Source: Chitinophagales bacterium
GTDB lineage: Bacteria > Bacteroidota > Bacteroidia > Chitinophagales > Chitinophagaceae
Reading direction: 5' to 3'
Length of the DNA: 51,075 nucleotides
Assembly (NCBI GenBank): GCA_015654695.1
Contig: JAATGJ010000080.1
Coordinates: 1-51,075, forward strand
Below the pieces are notes generated by a model, which was given only the letters and a program-made list of their open reading frames with translations, did no database searches and was not told the origin of the DNA. A program made the translations under genes and the position numbers. Positions within the stretch are counted from its first letter, which is position 1; every line of letters begins with the position of its first letter. This document shows, in pieces, positions 25,329 to 35,700 of this stretch.

Positions 25329-27689
25329 ATGATTGATTACTTAAAAGGATTGAATGAACGGCAGCAGGAAGCCGTATTGCATATTGATGGCCCGCTGATG
25401 ATCGTAGCAGGCGCGGGCAGCGGGAAAACGAAAGTGCTGACCACCCGCATCGCACACCTGATGGCCAATGGCGTTGATGCATTCAACATACTCGCCCTGA
25501 CCTTTACCAATAAGGCGGCGAAGGAAATGAAAGAACGGGTAGAAAAAATTCTTGGAAACAGCGAAGCACGCAATTTATATATTGGCACTTTTCACAGCGT
25601 ATTTGCAAGAATACTGAGAGCGGAGGCGCACCGCCTTGGTTATCCAAACAGTTTTACCATCTATGATACGGATGATGCAAAGAGTGTGGTAAAAGCGGTG
25701 GTCAATGAACTGAACCTCGACGATAAACATTACAAACCCAATACAGTTTATAACAGGATATCTTCCGCGAAGAACGCATTAGTAGGTCCTGTTGAATACG
25801 CCAACGATTATTACCTGCAGCAGGAAGACATGCGTTCCAACCGTCCTGCTATTTCTCAGATCTACGCAGCGTACGTACAGCGTTGTTTTAAGAACGGCGC
25901 CATGGATTTTGATGACCTGTTGCTGAAATTTTATGAGTTACTAAAAAATTTCCCGGAAAGCCTGAGTAAATACCAGCATAAATTCAGGTACATCATGATT
26001 GATGAGTACCAGGATACCAACCGCGCCCAATACGAGATCATCAAACTGCTGGGGGCCATGCATGAGAACGTATGCGTGGTAGGAGACGATGCGCAAAGTA
26101 TTTATAGTTTTCGCGGGGCTACTATTGAGAACATTCTTCAGTTCCAGAAAGACTATGATGATGTAAAAGTGGTAAAGCTGGAACAGAATTACCGCAGCAC
26201 ACAGAGTATCCTTCATGCAGCCAACCAGGTGATCAGTAATAATAAGGGACAGATAGAAAAAATATTATTTACCGAAAATGCGGAAGGCGAGAAGATAAAG
26301 CTGGTGCGGACGATGACGGATAATGAAGAAGGAAAATTCGTGTCCGATACCATCCAGGAACAAAAACTCCGCAATCATTATAACAATAAAGATTTCGCTA
26401 TTCTCTACCGTACCAATGCACAAAGCCGTGCATTTGAAGAAAGCCTCCGGCGTATGGGCATTGCTTATACTATTTATGGCGGCATGAGTTTTTACCAGCG
26501 CAAAGAGATCAAAGATGTGGTGGCTTATTTACGTTTGCTGGTCAATCCAAAAGACGAAGAAGCATTAAAACGCATCATCAATTTCCCGGCTAGAGGTGTA
26601 GGAAAAACAACTATTGATAAAGCGATACTGGCGGCCAATGAGAACAATCTTTCCATGTGGGAAGTATTGGAGAATGCAGCAAGGTTTGGTTTCAAAGCAG
26701 GTACACTTCAATCTATCGAAGAGTTTGTAACGATGATCAAAAGCTTTGCCAGCATGTTACAGGTAAAAAATGCGTACGAGGTAGCGTTTCATGTAGGCAA
26801 GCAAACCAATATTGTAAAAGAATTGTTCAATGATAAAAGTACGGAAGGTGTGCAGCGGTATGAAAACATACAGGAATTGCTGAACAGTATAAAAGAGTGG
26901 ACAGAAAGCCCCGACAATGAAGATGGCGAAGTAGGCGACAAAGGTCTCGGCGCTTACCTGCAGCAAATTACTTTACTGACGGATGCAGATGAAAAAGATC
27001 CTAATGCTGATACGGTAAAACTGATGACGATACATGCGGCGAAAGGGTTAGAGTTTGGCTGTGTATTTGCCGCAGGCCTGGAAGAAATGCTTTTCCCCAA
27101 TGCGATGAGCATTAATACAAGAGAAGAACTGGAAGAAGAACGCCGTTTATTTTATGTGGTGATAACAAGGGCAAAAAGCCGTTTATGGATCACGTATGCC
27201 AATACGAGGTATAAGTTCGGCTCTTTGGTACAAAACGAACCAAGCCGCTTTTTGGATGAATTACCGGAAAAATATTTAGACAGAAGCTTTGCTGGTGGCG
27301 GTGCGAAAAATCAAACAGCTTATGGGTTCGGTCCTTCAGGTTCCGCGCATGAAAGAATGAGTAAAGGATTTGGTGGTTCTTCCAATTCAGGCTGGCCATC
27401 AAAAACACAAAGTGAAAACCTGCCTGCCGGACAGGCAGGTAAAAAACCTTCCTATATGTCTCCTGTTGCAAGACAGCAGACAAAAGAACATGTTCCTTCC
27501 GCCGATTTTGTAGCCAGCGATACATCTGCGTTACAAGTGGGTCAAAAGATAGAACACCAGAAATTTGGTTTTGGTGAAGTAACAAAAATGGAAGGGGCCG
27601 CACATAATCCTGTCGCTACCGTGAAGTTTGAATTGAATGGCGAGAAGAAGATCATGCTTAATTATGCGAAGCTGAGGATTGTTGAATAG
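25329..27689 (+). CDS. UvrD/PcrA-type ATP-dependent DNA helicase
   Basis: The 786-residue protein has all superfamily-1A motifs: Q-motif LNERQQEAV, Walker A GAGSGKTKVL, Ia LTFTNKAAKEM, II DEYQDTNRAQ, III GDDAQSIYSFRGA, IV RTNAQSRAFEE, V TIHAAKGLEF and VI RRLFYVVITRAK. The C-terminus has a PcrA-like strand domain (GQKIEHQKFGFGEVTKMEG). Such helicases act in nucleotide-excision and mismatch repair and in removal of RecA or stalled polymerase. The linker before the C-terminal domain carries an in-frame insertion reading LPAGQAG, produced by a palindromic DNA repeat (27418-27440). Confidence 0.95.
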   Translation: MIDYLKGLNERQQEAVLHIDGPLMIVAGAGSGKTKVLTTRIAHLMANGVDAFNILALTFTNKAAKEMKERVEKILGNSEARNLYIGTFHSVFARILRAEAHRLGYPNSFTIYDTDDAKSVVKAVVNELNLDDKHYKPNTVYNRISSAKNALVGPVEYANDYYLQQEDMRSNRPAISQIYAAYVQRCFKNGAMDFDDLLLKFYELLKNFPESLSKYQHKFRYIMIDEYQDTNRAQYEIIKLLGAMHENVCVVGDDAQSIYSFRGATIENILQFQKDYDDVKVVKLEQNYRSTQSILHAANQVISNNKGQIEKILFTENAEGEKIKLVRTMTDNEEGKFVSDTIQEQKLRNHYNNKDFAILYRTNAQSRAFEESLRRMGIAYTIYGGMSFYQRKEIKDVVAYLRLLVNPKDEEALKRIINFPARGVGKTTIDKAILAANENNLSMWEVLENAARFGFKAGTLQSIEEFVTMIKSFASMLQVKNAYEVAFHVGKQTNIVKELFNDKSTEGVQRYENIQELLNSIKEWTESPDNEDGEVGDKGLGAYLQQITLLTDADEKDPNADTVKLMTIHAAKGLEFGCVFAAGLEEMLFPNAMSINTREELEEERRLFYVVITRAKSRLWITYANTRYKFGSLVQNEPSRFLDELPEKYLDRSFAGGGAKNQTAYGFGPSGSAHERMSKGFGGSSNSGWPSKTQSENLPAGQAGKKPSYMSPVARQQTKEHVPSADFVASDTSALQVGQKIEHQKFGFGEVTKMEGAAHNPVATVKFELNGEKKIMLNYAKLRIVE
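27418..27440. repeat. Palindromic repeat inserted in the helicase gene
   Basis: ACCTGCCTG and CAGGCAGGT are exact inverted arms around CCGGA. Translated in frame it gives LPAGQAG, and on the other strand RQAG. It lies in the flexible linker of the helicase and keeps the frame. The form suggests a dispersed palindromic element rather than native coding sequence. Confidence 0.6.
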
Positions 27690-27725
27690 AATCGGTAAAA
27701 ATTGACACTAAATACTTGTTTTCTT

Positions 27726-28679
27726 ATGAAGCAAGTGATGATATCTTGTCTCTTCATTGTATTGGGCAGTTCAATTAATGCTCAGCAGGAACCACTTTAT
27801 TATTTTATCAGTAAGGATAGTTTGCTTGGAGTAAAGAACATTAAAGGAAAAATTATAATTCCTGCAAGGAACAGGCTATTTTACGAAGTTAAGAATGGGC
27901 AAAAGGTTGAGAGTGGACTTCTCAATCTTATTGACTTAAATGATGCATTTACTGTCGAAAGAAAAAGTTGGGGCAAAACATATAATCGGAGTGGCGTTTT
28001 TTTGTATAGGCCGTACAATTATGATAATGGCCCCGATTATTTAAAGGAGGGATTAGCACGGTTTGTGGAAAATGACAAGATTGGTTTTGTGAACCGGCAT
28101 GGAAAAAAAATTATACCAGCCCAATTTGATTATGTGGAGGAATTTAATCTTGGCACAGCTGCATTTTGTATGGGTTGCTATTTTAATAAAAAAGAAGGTA
28201 GTGAGCATCCTCCGCTAAGAGGGGGATATTTTGGATTAATCAATAAAGAGGGTAATGTTTTAATCAATCGAATACCTAATGACTCCAGCTCACAGGTATG
28301 GCGAAAATTAGATACTTTAAAAAGCCATTTCTATTCGCTGCAATTTCGTTATACCTCTTTTGAAAAAAATCTTATTGAAAAATTTATCCCCTATAAGAAG
28401 ACTATCGAAAAACAATTTTTCAGCAACTGGTCGGGTTTTGCTGAACCAAAATCACTGGAGTTTACTATTGTGGAAAGGCCAACAGCCAGTTTTCCCTATT
28501 ATGTAGTTTATTCCATGGAAAAGCTGGGTAATTATATGCACAGCGGAACTTGGGATGGGCTGGAGTTTTATGTCAGTAAGGATGGCAAACAAATATATTT
28601 TTGTGACTACATGGAGAAGTTGGTTCCTTTTTCAAAATGGTATCGTATCTATAGTAAAGGTGGTCGTGATTATGATTGA
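27726..28679 (+). CDS. Secreted WG-repeat-like protein
   Basis: The ATG at 27726 (MKQVMISCLFIVLGSSINAQ) opens a signal peptide. The 317-residue product has KWG/WG-type units such as GLARFVENDKIGFVNRHGKK followed by IIPAQFDYVEEF, and YFGLINKEGNVLI, in its first two thirds; the last third is a different, aromatic-rich domain. WG-repeat proteins are found in cell envelopes and bind unknown partners. Its base composition is more AT-rich than the helicase before it. The stop overlaps the extended frame of the next gene, but the likely start of that gene is 45 bases downstream. Confidence 0.75.
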   Translation: MKQVMISCLFIVLGSSINAQQEPLYYFISKDSLLGVKNIKGKIIIPARNRLFYEVKNGQKVESGLLNLIDLNDAFTVERKSWGKTYNRSGVFLYRPYNYDNGPDYLKEGLARFVENDKIGFVNRHGKKIIPAQFDYVEEFNLGTAAFCMGCYFNKKEGSEHPPLRGGYFGLINKEGNVLINRIPNDSSSQVWRKLDTLKSHFYSLQFRYTSFEKNLIEKFIPYKKTIEKQFFSNWSGFAEPKSLEFTIVERPTASFPYYVVYSMEKLGNYMHSGTWDGLEFYVSKDGKQIYFCDYMEKLVPFSKWYRIYSKGGRDYD

Positions 28680-28723
28680 GTAAATCGTTCTTCCGGGCTT
28701 TTTTATCCACTGAAATAACTTTC

Positions 28724-29902
28724 ATGCTTATCAATCAATCAGCCACAACCAATACTTCTTTTGATGTGATCGTTATTGGTGTCGGCTCTATGGGTTCATC
28801 CACTTGTTACTTCCTTGCACAACGTGGCTATAAAGTATTGGGGATTGAACAATTTGATATTCCACATGACCAGGGCTCTCACGCCGGGCAAACCCGCATT
28901 ATCCGCAAAGCCTATTTTGAACACCCGGATTATGTGCCCCTATTGCACAGAGCTTATGAAAATTGGAAAAGCCTGGAAAAAGAAACAGGAGAACAGGTCT
29001 ATTACCAGACAGGGCTGGCTTATTTTGGCCAACCTGATAACGAAATGCTAAGTGGAGTAAAGCGATCTGCTGCTTTGTATGATATACCGCTTGATACTTT
29101 TGATACATCTTTTGCAAAAGAACGTTTCCCTCCATTTAAAATACCCGGCAACTTTGAAACTTTGTTTGAACCAGAAGCTGGTTTTGTAACACCGGAGAAG
29201 GCAGTTAAACTTTTTGCAGAACAGGCAATCAGAAACGGAGCTGAAATTCATACAAAGGAAAAAGTTCTGGAATGGAGGAAAGAAGGGGACGGCATCATCA
29301 TAACAACTGATAAAAATATTTATCACAGCAAAAAATTAATTATAGCAGCCGGTGCATGGTCAGGTAAATTGATCCCGTCTATTGCTGAAAAAATAAAAGT
29401 AACCAAGCAGTACGTAGCATGGATAAAACCAAAGAAATGGGATGATTTTACACTAAATAATTTCCCCTGCTGGTTGCTTGCTGATGATGAGCAGCCGGGC
29501 TGTTACTATGGTTTTCCCATATTACCTGCCACAATGGTTGACGGACCTGTTGGATTAAAATTGGCTCATCATTATCCGGGTATAGAAAGTGACCCGGATA
29601 ATGTCAACCGGCAAACAGGTACTGAAGAACTGGAAGATCTTATGTATGTTCTTAATAAATATTTACCGGGAGCTTTTGAATCCGTAATTGCTTCAAAAAC
29701 CTGTTTGTACAGCAATACACTTGATGAAAATTTCATTATTGATAAATTGCCCGGGTTTGAGGATCATGTAACAGTTGCCTGCGGCTTCAGTGGGCATGGT
29801 TTCAAATTCGCTTCAGTAATAGGAGAAATCCTCGCTGACCTTGCCACTGAAGGCTCAACAAAACAATCCATTGATTTTTTAAATGCAACACGCTTTGCGT
29901 AA
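28724..29902 (+). CDS. solA: N-methyltryptophan/sarcosine oxidase-like FAD enzyme
   Basis: I choose the ATG at 28724. The 392-residue protein starts with a dinucleotide-binding fold (VIVIGVGSMGSSTCYFLAQRG), then DQGSHAGQTRIIRKAY, the FAD-contact block of the monomeric sarcosine oxidase family. Cys327 in TCLYSNTLDENFIID matches the Cys that binds FAD covalently, and ACGFSGHGFKFAS is the usual C-terminal block. Such enzymes oxidise N-methyl amino acids, releasing formaldehyde and hydrogen peroxide. Substrate choice between N-methyltryptophan and sarcosine cannot be settled from sequence. It is the last gene before the AT-rich island. Confidence 0.87.
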   Translation: MLINQSATTNTSFDVIVIGVGSMGSSTCYFLAQRGYKVLGIEQFDIPHDQGSHAGQTRIIRKAYFEHPDYVPLLHRAYENWKSLEKETGEQVYYQTGLAYFGQPDNEMLSGVKRSAALYDIPLDTFDTSFAKERFPPFKIPGNFETLFEPEAGFVTPEKAVKLFAEQAIRNGAEIHTKEKVLEWRKEGDGIIITTDKNIYHSKKLIIAAGAWSGKLIPSIAEKIKVTKQYVAWIKPKKWDDFTLNNFPCWLLADDEQPGCYYGFPILPATMVDGPVGLKLAHHYPGIESDPDNVNRQTGTEELEDLMYVLNKYLPGAFESVIASKTCLYSNTLDENFIIDKLPGFEDHVTVACGFSGHGFKFASVIGEILADLATEGSTKQSIDFLNATRFA

Positions 29903-30021
29903 TAGAGGGAATTAAAGTTTTAAAAAATTCTTATCAACAGTTGCACACTTTCATATTTTGCTTTCCAGTTGTAGAATATATTCTTTAACAAGCATAGCGG
30001 AAAACTCAATGTTGAACTAAA

Positions 30022-30320
30022 GTTATGTGTCAACCGAAGCAAGGTTTGTCCTCCTGATGTTGCAACTGAGTTTATCTTGAATGGCCAATTCTCGACCAAT
30101 TATTTATCCGCCAAATAACCGCCATAACCGCCACGTTTTCGCCATAAATCGACTATCAGGAATTTTATAAGATTGCTCCTTGCTTGTCAATTCTTCAAGG
30201 GTCCTGCGTATAGCTGTTCTTTTGGAAGTATTACATACTTGCTGATACTTACCATTTACAGCACATTTAATTTTGCACGGCTCTTAAACCCACCTACAAC
30301 CTCGTTTGCTGACACATAAC
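30022..30320. repeat. 11-base inverted repeat bracketing a remnant region
   Basis: GTTATGTGTCA at 30022-30032 and its exact complement TGACACATAAC at 30310-30320 face each other over about 300 bases. The gap between the oxidase gene and the island (29903-30422) otherwise holds only a degraded winged-helix fragment. The repeat may mark the ends of a small inserted segment; integron-type core sites are not matched. Confidence 0.4.
30104..30271 (-). pseudogene. Degraded winged-helix fragment, possibly from a Fic-family protein
   Basis: On the minus strand a frame without start codon reads KIKCAVNGKYQQVCNTSK followed by RTAIRRTLEELTSKE, then loses sense at MAKTWRLWRLFGG and stops at 30104-30106. 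The YQxxxxxSKRTAxRxLEEL pattern resembles the C-terminal winged helix of Fic-family and related mobile-gene regulators. No Fic catalytic motif is present. It is best seen as a remnant left of the defence island; the family assignment is tentative. Confidence 0.3.
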
Positions 30321-30422
30321 AATACAAAACCACTTATAGGTCACAAACCGACAATAAAACTTAAATTAGTGGCTTAATCAGTTGAAGCACATAACTTAAA
30401 AAAAATGCCCTAATCATATTGA

Positions 30423-31328
30423 ATGATTCTAAACAATACATACTATCACTCGCTTTGGGAGAAGTTCCAAAACGTCCAGACCCTTTCAACTGAGCAATTT
30501 GACAACTCTGTTAGCCTTTCAGTTAAAATCATTTTGGAACATTACAGTAAAAAGATACCCCTGCATATCAATTTTCAAAACTCAAAGGAATCAATCCTGC
30601 AGATAGCTCGCCAACTATTTGTTGAACTTGCTAATGATATTTATTTAAACCATTACGACTTACCTAATAGTTTCTGCGTCGGAGACAAATTAAAAAAAGT
30701 AAAAGACAATCAGTATTATGAAGTAATTAGAAAGGAAAAAGATGATTATACGATAAAGCAGGTATTGAGAAAAAGAAAAGCAGATATTTCACCTGCAATA
30801 ATTCAGGGATTAACTTATGATAAACTAACTAAAGGTTACTTGAAAGTAGATTTAGGGATTAGCGAAAAGACAATTAAAAATTATTTTAATTTTTTTCAGG
30901 AACTAAATAATGAACGTAGTGAATTTCCGAAAACAAACTTTGAAATGAAATCAGTTTTTATTTCAAAGAGACTGCTGTGGAATAATTTAAATCAAAAAGG
31001 TAAAATACCATCTATATACTTACCAAATCCAAGAGAAGAAAGTAATCTTTCGGAAGATAAATCCATACCTGCACTTTCTGATTGTATGATTTATTTCACT
31101 CCCAAATATGAAGTGTGTTATCAAAAACTCCTACTCAAAAATGAAAAAATAAAAACAATAGTTGTGTTTGATACAGAAGTTAATGCAATCCCACAAATGC
31201 TTCAAGATAGACACCGATTTGGTTTTAATATTATCATACTCTCTAATAGTTACTCGCCTATTAAAAACAATACAATACCTTGTTGGAATTGGTTTAAAGA
31301 AGAAATAAATATAATCAATTCCTTATGA
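30423..31328 (+). CDS. DrmE-like protein, N-terminal half (proposed)
   Basis: The 301-residue protein is the first gene of the four-gene island. It has no signal peptide or membrane helix. Hydrophobic strands followed by turns in the last third (KIKTIVVFDTEVNAIPQML, GFNIIILSNS) look like a Rossmann-type fold, and a helical, charged N-terminal half comes before. I know no motif for it by itself. Its stop overlaps the next start (ATGA), and the two together make 788 residues, about the length I recall for DrmE of class 2 DISARM, which also stands beside drmA. A split DrmE is the best reading, but it rests on context and size. Confidence 0.5.
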   Translation: MILNNTYYHSLWEKFQNVQTLSTEQFDNSVSLSVKIILEHYSKKIPLHINFQNSKESILQIARQLFVELANDIYLNHYDLPNSFCVGDKLKKVKDNQYYEVIRKEKDDYTIKQVLRKRKADISPAIIQGLTYDKLTKGYLKVDLGISEKTIKNYFNFFQELNNERSEFPKTNFEMKSVFISKRLLWNNLNQKGKIPSIYLPNPREESNLSEDKSIPALSDCMIYFTPKYEVCYQKLLLKNEKIKTIVVFDTEVNAIPQMLQDRHRFGFNIIILSNSYSPIKNNTIPCWNWFKEEINIINSL

Positions 31329-32788
31329 TACATTTTGAAATTATCAACAATGAAGAATTAGAGAGCTCTATCAAACGATTTGATGCAAAGATTCTATTTC
31401 TGAAAAATCAATTTAATATTGAATCGAAAACCTATGGGAATATTTTACGTATCGCTTTAAATACAATTCAAAATGAAATGTTTGATAATTTAATTGAAAG
31501 AGTTGAAATTAACAAAGAATTAGAATCGGCTCTTGCCCATGAAGGTGGTTATACTATTGATTTTATTAGTGAGAACAATCCTAAAACTGAACTTATTAAT
31601 CTCTTAAATTTTTTGAAAGAAAGCTCACTCAAAAAACAGAGACTATTTAACCACATTCAGAAAAATAACAAACGGGAAATTCTGATAACTGATGCAAATG
31701 ATATTGATTTTATCAAAAAATATAATCGTAATTCAAGGTTGGAAATATTGTCTTTTACAACGCTTAAAAAGAGTGATATTTTAAATAAAGCCTTAGTGTT
31801 TCATTCATTCAATGGTCAAAAGGATTTTGATTATCTCTACAATCTTGATTCAGAGATTACAATGATTCTATACGAACAGGAGCATCAATTATATCAGAAA
31901 CAAATTAACAATAGAAAAAGCCTAATTGAAGATGAGATAAGAAATGAAGACCGATTAAAACTATGTGGGTTAACTTATACCACAATGCCAGATAGACCAG
32001 TGAACATAAGCGGAACAATTGAAAATATTGTGAATAGATTGGATGATTGGGGAAGCAGGGCTTACGATGGCTATAAAAATGAATGTGATTTGCTTTTAGA
32101 TGAAATCGAAGAAAAGGTAATTTGTAAGATTACTTCCGAAAATAAAGTATTCTATTTAGACAGTAACGACACAATTTTTAATAATACTGGGGATTTAATA
32201 AAAGCCTATAAGATAAAGATTGGAGATACAATAAGAATTTACCCAAAAGAACAATTAGCTGAAAATCTGTATCAGGTTGCTGTTGAAACAGAACCAGAGA
32301 TATTTGGCAAAGTAGAAGAACATTCAATATTTTGGAAGAAACTAATATCTGAACTAAGAGCAAAATATGGCAGTGAAATGCTTTACCAGCATTTAAAAGG
32401 AAAAGGACTAAGAGTTTTACCTTCCACTTTAGAAGCCTATGGAAAAAGCAACAGAAAGTTTCCTATGTTCAACAATGATTTGAGGGCAATTTTTAAATTA
32501 TATTATCCTATAAAAAATGATGACGAAATAGACTTGGTTTTGAAACCCATTTTAAAATCCAAAACCACATACAATAGTACTATGATTGTATTGGGCAGGG
32601 GATTAAAACAAGAGCTACGTTTATTTTTAAAAGAAAAGCGAATTGGAGAAATATTAGAAAAAAGAAATTTCAATGCAAATACCTTACAGGTCTTTATTGA
32701 TGAATTTATGCCCTTATATAAAATAACCGCTAAAGAGGTCTTAAATGAGGAATTAGACAACAGCTTATTTGAACAAATAGAATTATGA
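31325..32788 (+). CDS. DrmE-like protein, C-terminal half (proposed)
   Basis: The 487-residue protein overlaps the preceding and following genes by four bases each (ATGA). A middle beta-rich segment (VICKITSENKVFYLDSND, KIGDTIRIYPKEQL) is followed by a helical region with a winged-helix-like block (LYQHLKGKGLRVLPSTLEAY, FPMFNNDLRAIFKLYYP) and a last block with MIVLGRGLKQELRLFLKEK. This latter layout recalls the C-terminal part of DrmE as I remember it. No catalytic motif is visible. It is probably a component of the DISARM-like complex. The alternative is an unnamed accessory protein of the same operon. Confidence 0.5.
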   Translation: MIHFEIINNEELESSIKRFDAKILFLKNQFNIESKTYGNILRIALNTIQNEMFDNLIERVEINKELESALAHEGGYTIDFISENNPKTELINLLNFLKESSLKKQRLFNHIQKNNKREILITDANDIDFIKKYNRNSRLEILSFTTLKKSDILNKALVFHSFNGQKDFDYLYNLDSEITMILYEQEHQLYQKQINNRKSLIEDEIRNEDRLKLCGLTYTTMPDRPVNISGTIENIVNRLDDWGSRAYDGYKNECDLLLDEIEEKVICKITSENKVFYLDSNDTIFNNTGDLIKAYKIKIGDTIRIYPKEQLAENLYQVAVETEPEIFGKVEEHSIFWKKLISELRAKYGSEMLYQHLKGKGLRVLPSTLEAYGKSNRKFPMFNNDLRAIFKLYYPIKNDDEIDLVLKPILKSKTTYNSTMIVLGRGLKQELRLFLKEKRIGEILEKRNFNANTLQVFIDEFMPLYKITAKEVLNEELDNSLFEQIEL

Positions 32789-35700
32789 GTACATCACTAA
32801 ATAGAAATAAAGTTATAAAACGTGTAGAGAAAGAAATTATCGGACCAGGTTCTGATATATTCCTATGTGATGATAATTTAAAAAATGAAATAATTGAAGG
32901 TAAACCGCTACAGAGGTATTTTTCAGCGATTCTATTTCCTAAGCAATTACAGCCTAACGCAAGCGATAACGGACAGGAAGAAAATAAAGATGAAGACGTT
33001 GATGAAAATTTTGATCTGCTTGCTGATACTCCACAAGATTCAGAACAAACAGGGAAAGAAAAGGAAAAATTTGAAGAAGACGAAGACGACCCTACTGACA
33101 CACAACCGAAATATACTTCCAATACATTTTTCCCATCCCACTTCGGAATTTCATTTTGTGTTGACAAGTCTTGTAAATCATTTAAAACCATTATAAGTTT
33201 TGGGAATTACAAAAAGGCTGATTTCAATGAAATAAAATTACCATACCAAGGTGGGGAAGTTAATCTATTGAATGAGTCTGGATTAAACTATTTCGTTGCC
33301 TTTGATGAAGATAATAAAACACTTTATCAAACTAAAAAAACGCAAAGAACCGAAGGCAGTAAATTAACTGCTGATTATCTTCTTCTTCAAGATTCTCTAA
33401 AATCATTAAGGCAAAAAGCTGATAAAGATTTAGCATTATATAAATACATTTCAAAGCTTTTCTTCAAAGACAAGTATAAGAGATATAATAATGAAATAGA
33501 GATTCAAATAAGCATTGATGACGTATTGAATACCCCAAACAAGCATTTAGAACTAGTTATATCCCAAACAGCAAATTGCAATTCAGAGCATTGGCATAAA
33601 GAAATAAAAGAAAACCTAATACTGCATTTGAAATTGTATAATAATACAAAGGATAAATATTTTATTAAAGCAGTTATTGAAAATAAGACACCAATACCAA
33701 AGAAAAAATTCTCATTATCAAAAGAAAAAGTAAATCAGGTTTGTTGTTTTCAAACGGAGATTAAAATAGAAAGCGATAAGCTTTTACCATTCCGAGATTA
33801 TAAAACACATTTATACAAAACAGAAGAAGACAAAATGCTTGATTATTTATATCGAAATAAACTTGCTTTTGGAATCGGTCATAACACTGCCTGTAATTGG
33901 GAAAACAGCAGTACAAATCAAACTCCTGCTTGGATAAAATCAACATTCTTGCCTGAGTATGATGTAAAAAGCCAAAGTTCACAAACAGACAAAATAAAAA
34001 GCGATGTTCTTTCCATTAAGAATATCTCCTCATTCAATCTAAATAAAGAAAATGTAATTCAAAATTTACAAACTATTACTAATGCTTATTTAGGCTGGAT
34101 TAATTCGGAAGAAACCGAAGCCAAAGGGAATGAGTTTGGCATAAGGAATATAACAAAATGCAAAGCCATTCATCAGCGAATATCAAATGGGATTAAGTTA
34201 TTAGCAGAAAATGAAAATGCCTTAAAAGCTTTTCAGTTAGCCAATACGGCAATCTATTTACAAATGTTCCAAAGCCAACAACATTTCAATAGTAAAAAAG
34301 AAGGTTATGAAGTATGGGAACGAAACGAAACATTGCAATACTCTTTTGCTGAATATGCCTCAAAACCATATCCAACTGATAGTGAAGGAAAAGTAAAAGA
34401 ACCGATATGGAGACCTTTTCAATTAGCTTTTATTCTTCAATGTTTAGCTTCATTTGTTGATGAAAATAGTAATGAAAAGGATTTAATTGATTTGCTATAT
34501 TTTCCTACAGGTGGCGGTAAGACGGAAGCTTACTTGGCTGTATCAGCCTTCTTGATTTTTTGGAGAAAAATACAATATCCTGATACCAGTGCTGGCGTAA
34601 ACATTATTATACGTTACACTTTGAGATTACTTTCTGCACAGCAATTTGAAAGAGCCACCAAACTAATTTTAGCTTGTGAATTTATCAGGAATAATTCTAA
34701 GGATTTAGGCAAGGAGAAAATTTCAATTGGTTTTTGGATTGGAAGTTCCTCTATCCCTAATAAATTAAAGAATGACCAAGGTAGAGATGCAGAAGCAAAG
34801 TTAATTAAGCTTTTGGAAAAATTTCAAAAACAAACATATAAACCCAACTATGATGTAAACCCATTTCAGTTATCCAATTGTCAATGGTGTAATACAAAAA
34901 TAATTTCAAGGCTTAAACAAACCGACACAATTTATCAAATCGGACACAGAATTAACAAACAGCTTCATTCCTACTGCTTAAATGAAGGTTGCCATTTTTC
35001 AGAAAGAAATGGCGGCTTGCCAATAGTTTTGATTGATGAAGATGTTTATTCTCATCCACCCACTATTTTATTTGCGACAGTTGACAAGTTTGCTATGTTA
35101 GCTTGGAAATCGGAAGCCACATCATTGTTCAATAATGGTGAAAATCGAAAACCGGAACTGATTATTCAAGACGAATTGCACTTGCTAAATGGAACTTTAG
35201 GCAGTTTGGTTGGTTTGTTTGAAAACGCAATTTTAGCACTTTGCACAACAGAAAACCAAAGACCAAAAATTATTGCTTCCACAGCAACAGTAAAAAATGT
35301 TGATAAACAGATTAGAGGTTTGTATGGTAGGGAAGCCAGCGTATTCCCTCAATACGCAACAAATGCTGACGATACATTTTTCTCAAAAGTGATTGAAGAA
35401 AGTAAACGCAAATATTTAGGAGTTCTGCCAACAGGCAAAACTACAGTTATGACAAATTTGCAATTGCTTGCATCTCTTTTATATGCCCGATTAGAAGTTT
35501 ATCAGCAATCAGAAAATAAAGAAGATGCTGACCAGTTTTGGACTTTACTTTCTTATTTTAAAAGTTTAAAAGAGGTTGGCAGGTTTTCAAATAAAATCAA
35601 TTCGGAATTGAAGCCAGTTATTAAGCAACTTCAAACAAGGTATTTAAATGATAGTTACAAAAGTGCCAATAACTATTTGAAACTTTCTTACAGAAACATT

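Noticed and set aside
28676-28723. Earlier start for the amine oxidase gene, overlapping the WG-like gene
   Set aside because: The 16 extra residues (MSKSFFRAFLSTEITF) are not part of the FAD-binding fold, and the later ATG at 28724 fits the family start better.
30022-30320. Integron cassette with attC site
   Set aside because: The GTTATGTGTCA/TGACACATAAC arms do not match the core site GTTRRRY, there is no second arm pair, and no integrase is in the window.
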